Below, piece by piece: positions 5,053 to 8,681 of a stretch of DNA of 8,681 bases; positions within the stretch are counted from its first letter, which is position 1; each line of letters begins with the position of its first letter. Location of the stretch: the NCBI GenBank assembly GCA_947175285.1, contig CAMWMM010000186.1, forward strand, positions 1 to 8,681. Reading direction: 5' to 3'. This stretch comes from an uncultured Lachnospiraceae bacterium. GTDB lineage: Bacteria; Bacillota_A; Clostridia; Lachnospirales; Lachnospiraceae. Both the position numbers and the translations under genes were made by a program. The notes under the pieces were generated by a model, which was not told the origin of the DNA, ran no database searches, and saw nothing but the letters and a program-made list of their open reading frames with translations.

Positions 5053-6318
5053 ATGAGTCCATCAACAATTACCTTGCTGTTTCTCTTGTTTGCGGTGGTA
5101 ATGTTTGTGCTTGAAAAAATACCGCTTGGAGTTACTTCAATGATTGTCTGTGTTGGCCTGGTTGTGACAGGTGTCCTTGATGTCAAAACTGCTTTTTCAG
5201 GTTTTATTGACAGCAATGTCATTTTATTCGTAGCAATGTTTATTGTCGGAGGAGCACTGTTTGAAACGGGCATGGCAAATAAAGTAGGCGGTATTGTCAC
5301 GAAGTTTGCCAAGACTGAGCGCATGCTGATTATCGCCATTATGGTTATTGTAGGTCTTATGAGCGGCGTTTTGTCAAATACTGGCACAGCGGCAGTCCTT
5401 ATTCCGGTAGTAATTGGTATTGCTGCAAAGTCAGGTTATAAAAGATCCCGCCTTTTGATGCCGCTTGTATTTGCAGCGGCAATGGGAGGAAATCTTTCGC
5501 TGATTGGTGCTCCGGGCAATCTGATCGCACAGAGCGCACTGGACGAAATTGGTCTTGGGTTTGGGTTTTTCGAATATGCGATTGTTGGTATACCGATTTT
5601 GATTGTGGGAGTTATCTTCTATGCAACGATTGGCTATAATCTGCTCCCTAATCATGATGTAAAAGATGATGGTGCGTTTGACACACAGAAGGATTTCAGC
5701 AACGTACCTGCATGGAAACAATGGCTGTCATTGATCATTTTGGTTCTGACGTTGTTAGCTATGATTTTTGAAGAGCAGATTGGCATAAAACTTAGTATTT
5801 CAGGATGTATCGGAGCGCTGCTTTTGATCTTAACAGGTGTTATTTCTGAAAAAGATGCACTTCAATCAATTGACCTTAAAACTATTTTTCTGTTTGGAGG
5901 AACGCTTTCGCTTGCATCCGCGCTTTCACAAACTGGTGCAGGTGAGATGATTGCAAACACGGTAATTGGCACATTGGGATCAAATCCGTCACCGTACATA
6001 TTGACCTTTGTAGTATTCATCCTGTGCTGTATTCTGACAAACTTTATGTCTAATACAGCGACTACGGCTTTGATGGTTCCAATCTGCCTGTCCATCGCTC
6101 AGGGAATGGGAGCAGATCCAAGAGCTGTGTTGATGGCTTGCGTAATCGGCGGTTCCTGCGCATATGCAACACCTATAGGAATGCCCGCCAACACGATGGT
6201 AGTGGGAGCCGGCGGATATAAATTTATGGATTATGTAAAATCTGGTTTTCCGCTGATTATTATTGCAACGGTTGTGAGTATGATCATTCTTCCGATTGCG
6301 TTCCCGTTCTTCCCGTAG
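5053..6318 (+). CDS. SLC13/DASS-family dicarboxylate permease, probable tartrate transporter
   Basis: The protein has 421 residues and is almost wholly hydrophobic, with about eleven to twelve membrane segments. ATG 5053 follows GGAGGT (5040-5045) by seven bases. Both SNT signature motifs of divalent-anion/Na+ symporters are present: Ser108-Asn109-Thr110 (LSNTGTAAVLIP) and Ser333-Asn334-Thr335 (MSNTATTALMVP). In the crystallised family member VcINDY these bind the carboxylates and cations. It is therefore a plasma-membrane carrier for a dicarboxylate. The substrate is inferred from context: ttdA and ttdB follow 50 bases downstream on the same strand, and E. coli TtdT, the tartrate/succinate antiporter, belongs to the same superfamily. 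It is shorter than TtdT (487 residues as I recall), so Na+-coupled uptake instead of exchange is possible. The divergent LysR gene and the leader dyad suggest substrate-induced expression. Confidence 0.88.
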   Translation: MSPSTITLLFLLFAVVMFVLEKIPLGVTSMIVCVGLVVTGVLDVKTAFSGFIDSNVILFVAMFIVGGALFETGMANKVGGIVTKFAKTERMLIIAIMVIVGLMSGVLSNTGTAAVLIPVVIGIAAKSGYKRSRLLMPLVFAAAMGGNLSLIGAPGNLIAQSALDEIGLGFGFFEYAIVGIPILIVGVIFYATIGYNLLPNHDVKDDGAFDTQKDFSNVPAWKQWLSLIILVLTLLAMIFEEQIGIKLSISGCIGALLLILTGVISEKDALQSIDLKTIFLFGGTLSLASALSQTGAGEMIANTVIGTLGSNPSPYILTFVVFILCCILTNFMSNTATTALMVPICLSIAQGMGADPRAVLMACVIGGSCAYATPIGMPANTMVVGAGGYKFMDYVKSGFPLIIIATVVSMIILPIAFPFFP

Positions 6319-6368
6319 GATAAATGATATATAACATAAAATTATTATATAAATAAGGAGGCAAAGAA

Positions 6369-7268
6369 ATGGATAAGAAACAACAGGTGGAGCAGCTTAC
6401 TAATTATATGGCAAATTTTGTGTCCTATATTGGTAAAGTGCTGCCGGACGACATTATTGCTAAGCTGGATGAGCTGGCAGAAAAAGAGGACAGCCCGCTG
6501 TCAAAGGTAATCTATGAAACAATGAAAAAGAACCAGAAGCTTGCAAAGGAACTGAACAGACCAAGCTGCCAGGATACAGGCGTTCTGCAGTTCTGGGTAA
6601 AATGCGGAACACAATTCCCGCTGATCGGCGAGTTGGAAGCTCTGCTGAAGGAAGCAGTGGTGAAAGCTACTTTTGAGGCTCCACTGCGCCACAACAGTGT
6701 AGAAACCTTTGATGAGTATAATACAGGAAAGAACGTCGGAAAAGGAACACCTACGGTATTTTGGGATATTGTTCCCGACAGCGACCAGTGTGAGATATAT
6801 ACATATATGGCAGGCGGCGGCTGTACCCTTCCGGGAAAAGCTATGGTTTTAATGCCGGGCGCAGGTTATGAAGGCGTTACAAAATTTGTTATGGATGTAA
6901 TGACATCTTACGGACTGAATGCATGCCCTCCGCTTTTGGTAGGCGTTGGTGTAGCCACGTCGGTGGAAACGGCAGCATTGCTCTCAAAAAAGGCATTGAT
7001 GCGTCCGCTTGGAAGTCATAACGAAAATGAACGTGCTGCTTCTATGGAAAAACTGCTTGAGGATGGTATCAATGCAATCGGGCTCGGGCCACAGGGTATG
7101 GGTGGAAAATATTCTGTTATGGGCGTCCATATAGAAAATACGGCAAGACATCCGTCCACGATCGGTGTGGCCGTAAATGTAGGGTGCTGGTCGCACAGAC
7201 GCGGACATATCGTATTTGATAAGGATTTGAATTATACAATTACTACACATTCGGGGGTGACTTTATAA
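6369..7268 (+). CDS. ttdA: L(+)-tartrate dehydratase subunit alpha
   Basis: The protein has 299 residues; E. coli TtdA has about 303. With TtdB it dehydrates L-tartrate to oxaloacetate in the cytoplasm, using an oxygen-sensitive [4Fe-4S] cluster. Motifs matching TtdA include [18 protein letters not shown]-like [40 protein letters not shown] and [20 protein letters not shown], followed by GCWSHRRG. Cluster ligands are predicted to be Cys67, Cys186 and Cys273. The GGGCTLPG segment separates it from heterodimeric class I fumarase alpha subunits, which carry KGGGSEN there, so tartrate dehydratase is preferred over fumarase. AAGGAGG (6355-6361) lies seven bases before ATG 6369. The stop codon overlaps the ttdB start by one base, indicating translational coupling and equal subunit supply. 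Third-party substrates such as other hydroxy-diacids cannot be excluded. Confidence 0.93.
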   Translation: MDKKQQVEQLTNYMANFVSYIGKVLPDDIIAKLDELAEKEDSPLSKVIYETMKKNQKLAKELNRPSCQDTGVLQFWVKCGTQFPLIGELEALLKEAVVKATFEAPLRHNSVETFDEYNTGKNVGKGTPTVFWDIVPDSDQCEIYTYMAGGGCTLPGKAMVLMPGAGYEGVTKFVMDVMTSYGLNACPPLLVGVGVATSVETAALLSKKALMRPLGSHNENERAASMEKLLEDGINAIGLGPQGMGGKYSVMGVHIENTARHPSTIGVAVNVGCWSHRRGHIVFDKDLNYTITTHSGVTL

Positions 7269-7894
7269 TGTTGGAAATAAAAGATGGAAAAAAGATTTTG
7301 ACAACACCTATATCAGCGGAGGATTTAGCTGATATACATATTGGAGATATTATTTACTTAAACGGGAGCATGACAACCTGCCGTGATGTGGCGCACAGAC
7401 GCTTGGTAGAAGCTGGGCGTGAGCTTCCCGTAAATGTAAGGGATGCGGCTATCTTCCATGCGGGTCCAATTATCCGACCACTGGAAAATGATAAATTTGA
7501 AATGGTCTCCGTAGGACCGACTACCAGCATGCGCATGGAAAAGTTTGAAAAAGATTTTGTTGAGAAAACAGGTGTCAAGGTAATTATCGGTAAAGGCGGT
7601 ATGGGACCAAACACGGAATATGCATGTAAAAATTATAAAGCAATACACTGCGTATTCCCTGCAGGAAACGCCGTTGTGGCAGCTACTGAGGTAGAGGAGA
7701 TTGTTGATGCACAGTGGCGTGATTTGGGAATGCCTGAGACCTTGTGGCACTGCCGTGTAAAAGAGTTTGGTCCGTTGATCGTGTCCATTGACACAGAGGG
7801 ACGCAATCTTTTTGAGGAAAATAAGGTTATATTTAACGAGAGAAAGGATAAGGCGATTGAAGAAATCTGCAAACAGGTAAGCTTCATTAAATAA
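7268..7894 (+). CDS. ttdB: L(+)-tartrate dehydratase subunit beta
   Basis: The protein has 208 residues (E. coli TtdB about 201). Its ATG shares one base with the ttdA stop (TAATG), with the G-rich GGGGGTGA just upstream as ribosome binding site. It is the C-terminal-domain partner of TtdA that completes the active site of the heterodimer or heterotetramer. Matching motifs run along the chain: [13 protein letters not shown] near residue 8, [26 protein letters not shown] (82-90), GKGGMGP (108-114), [16 protein letters not shown] (130-145), and [15 protein letters not shown], with a C-terminal [11 protein letters not shown]. From memory, E. coli TtdB has Cys where this protein has Asn134, a small difference of unknown effect. 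It is the last gene of the operon and a strong terminator follows. Confidence 0.93.
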   Translation: MLEIKDGKKILTTPISAEDLADIHIGDIIYLNGSMTTCRDVAHRRLVEAGRELPVNVRDAAIFHAGPIIRPLENDKFEMVSVGPTTSMRMEKFEKDFVEKTGVKVIIGKGGMGPNTEYACKNYKAIHCVFPAGNAVVAATEVEEIVDAQWRDLGMPETLWHCRVKEFGPLIVSIDTEGRNLFEENKVIFNERKDKAIEEICKQVSFIK

Positions 7895-7915
7895 TTGATC
7901 ATTTTCTTTCCATAT

Positions 7916-7961
7916 GCCATACAGAGAATTATTTTGTAACGTTCTCTGTATGGCTATTTTT
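7916..7961 (+). terminator. Strong rho-independent terminator of the tartrate operon
   Basis: A 13-base arm (7916-7928, GCCATACAGAGAA) pairs perfectly with 7942-7954 (TTCTCTGTATGGC) around a 13-base loop and is followed by TATTTTTAG. It lies 21 bases after the ttdB stop. Confidence 0.92.
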
Positions 7962-8288
7962 AGTAAGACAGATATGGTGTTAAACAGAAGAGCAAAAAAA
8001 GGATGAGGGGACGCAGGATCTGAGCCTAGGAAGTTCTGTTATAAAATTTTAACAGTGGTATGAGACTCATCGTGGGACTGCCATGAAAAAGAGTTAAAAA
8101 TGAAAATGTCGCCTTTGGTTGTAGTGGACGTTTGAAAGATATCTTGTACAACAAGGGGACGCATATTTTGAGTGGTATGTTATATGTTTTATTGTAAAAT
8201 TCATAAAAGGAAGAAAAGCTAAAATGTTATAAAACGTAGAGGTGAAAAAAATTTAGTGGTAACAAAAAATTAGGAGATTTAAAGAGTT
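7962..8288. other. Non-coding stretch between ttd terminator and agrB remnant
   Basis: I find no open frame with a convincing start and ribosome binding site, and no RNA gene. GGGGACGCA occurs twice (8007-8015 and 8155-8163) in similar surroundings; it is too short to define an element. The stretch is A-rich with many stops and could be eroded former coding sequence belonging to the second agr remnant. Confidence 0.45.
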
Positions 8289-8321
8289 TGAGCTTTCAAG
8301 AGAACTCCCATACATTACGGG

Positions 8322-8432
8322 TGATCTTCTGTACTGTTTATTTTGGTGTATATGGGCAGCAGGTTTGTCAGAAAGCCTGCCTTGAAAGTATTGTTTATAC
8401 TGACTGCCATGACAGACCGACGAAAAACATAA
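8322..8432 (+). pseudogene. Second agrB-like fragment, degraded
   Basis: From GTA 8331 the frame reads VLFILVYMGSRFVRKPALKV, then LFILTAMT, stopping at TAA 8430-8432. It aligns without gaps to residues of the intact AgrB encoded from 3072: VLFIPVYTGSLFVRMSVMTV, then LLTLAAAA. About half the residues are identical over some 28 positions, and the DNA is similarly alike (GTTTGTCAGAA is shared). The catalytic GGYH...C segment is absent; the sequence just upstream (about 8289-8321) has only a vague resemblance and carries a stop at 8322-8324. Beyond 8432 only short scraps remain before a terminator of the same type as that after agrB. This is a relic of a paralogous agr locus. Confidence 0.68.
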
Positions 8433-8492
8433 CTGCCTGCAGACGAGGGAGTGTTTCACGTCGAAAAAAGTCCAACTGCATATGAAATACAA

Positions 8493-8532
8493 AAATCCCT
8501 TTCGGAATATACAAAACCGGAAGGGATTTTTT
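8493..8532 (+). terminator. Terminator after the agrB fragment, near copy of 3401-3437
   Basis: AAATCCCTTTCGG (8493-8505) pairs with CCGGAAGGGATTT (8517-8529), with one G-U pair, and the T-run continues to 8532. The loop (ATACAAAA) and the flanks match the agrB terminator at 3401-3437 almost base for base. It has remained intact while the gene before it decayed. Confidence 0.86.
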
Positions 8533-8681
8533 GTCGCGATTACACCAGATGTATCCCAGTTTTCCCGTGTAGTATTTTCATTCCAAATCCAGAACCGACC
8601 AGCAGATATCTGTAACTTTTTACAGTCAGCGTAAGACTTATTACACATTTATTGAAACAGTCCTGCCTTACAGGTATAGTT
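8533..8681. other. Non-coding end of window
   Basis: No gene, RNA or repeat can be supported. The first bases after the terminator weakly resemble those after the agrB terminator, consistent with the two ends sharing ancestry. Open frames crossing here on the minus strand run through the terminator palindrome and are not believable. Confidence 0.45.

Noticed and set aside
5025..5387. Antisense open frames inside the permease and ttd genes
   Set aside because: They are mirror frames of strongly supported coding regions without their own start signals.
6369..7894. Heterodimeric class I fumarase (fumA/fumB-type) as the identity of the two enzyme subunits
   Set aside because: GGGCTLPG replaces the KGGGSEN segment typical of fumarase alpha subunits, and both subunits match TtdA and TtdB motifs along their full length.
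8007..8163. GGGGACGCA repeated twice as a mobile-element end or CRISPR-like repeat
   Set aside because: Nine bases in two copies 148 bases apart with no matching flanks or spacer periodicity is within chance for this length.
8288..8485. Plus-strand open frame of 65 codons
   Set aside because: It is in a different frame from the recognisable AgrB-like translation of the same bases, starts with TTG without a good binding site, and shows no family pattern.
8253..8648. Minus-strand open frame of 131 codons
   Set aside because: It runs antisense through the agrB fragment and across the terminator palindrome, has no ribosome binding site, and its composition is unlike a real protein.

Overview
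The window looks like a chromosomal segment of an anaerobic low-GC Firmicute, most likely Clostridia (Lachnospiraceae-like). This rests on the strong AAGGAGG-type ribosome binding sites, GTG starts, an AgrC/AgrD/AgrB-style quorum-sensing locus of the clostridial type, a cobalamin-linked Cys-rich small protein, and oxygen-sensitive Fe-S tartrate dehydratase genes. The species cannot be named from the sequence alone.

Layout. (1) Positions 1-606: the 3' end of a cobyrinate a,c-diamide synthase gene (cbiA-like), an intergenic stretch with two strong stem-loops, and an 80-residue protein with eight cysteines; this is probably the tail of a cobalamin-biosynthesis operon. (2) Positions about 820-3437: a decayed agr-type peptide quorum-sensing locus in the order Xre regulator, LytTR response regulator, AgrC-like kinase, AgrD-like peptide, AgrB-like protease. 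Xre and the two-component genes carry single-base frameshifts. A deletion has removed the kinase ATP-binding domain and the front of the peptide gene, so only the AgrB frame is full length, and it has Trp where a conserved Arg is expected. A rho-independent terminator closes the locus. (3) Positions 3438-3864: non-coding, with a degraded LysR-type HTH fragment on the minus strand. (4) Positions 3865-7961: an intact L-tartrate utilisation cluster. It has a LysR-type regulator on the minus strand, divergent from an operon of an SLC13/DASS permease, ttdA and ttdB, which ends at a strong terminator. The divergent control region holds promoters, repeated motifs and two dyads. (5) Positions 7962-8681: non-coding debris that includes a second agrB fragment followed by a terminator nearly identical to the one after the first agrB.

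How the genes work together. The permease is predicted to bring in L-tartrate (possibly in exchange for succinate, as TtdT does in E. coli). The TtdA-TtdB heterodimer dehydrates it to oxaloacetate, and the LysR protein is a plausible TtdR-like activator. This cluster sits between two damaged agr remnants, which suggests an accessory region where older signalling genes are being lost. I did not find a clearly new biological system. The most interesting points are the agrC-agrD deletion junction, the paired agr remnants with matching terminators, and the dyads in the tartrate control region.
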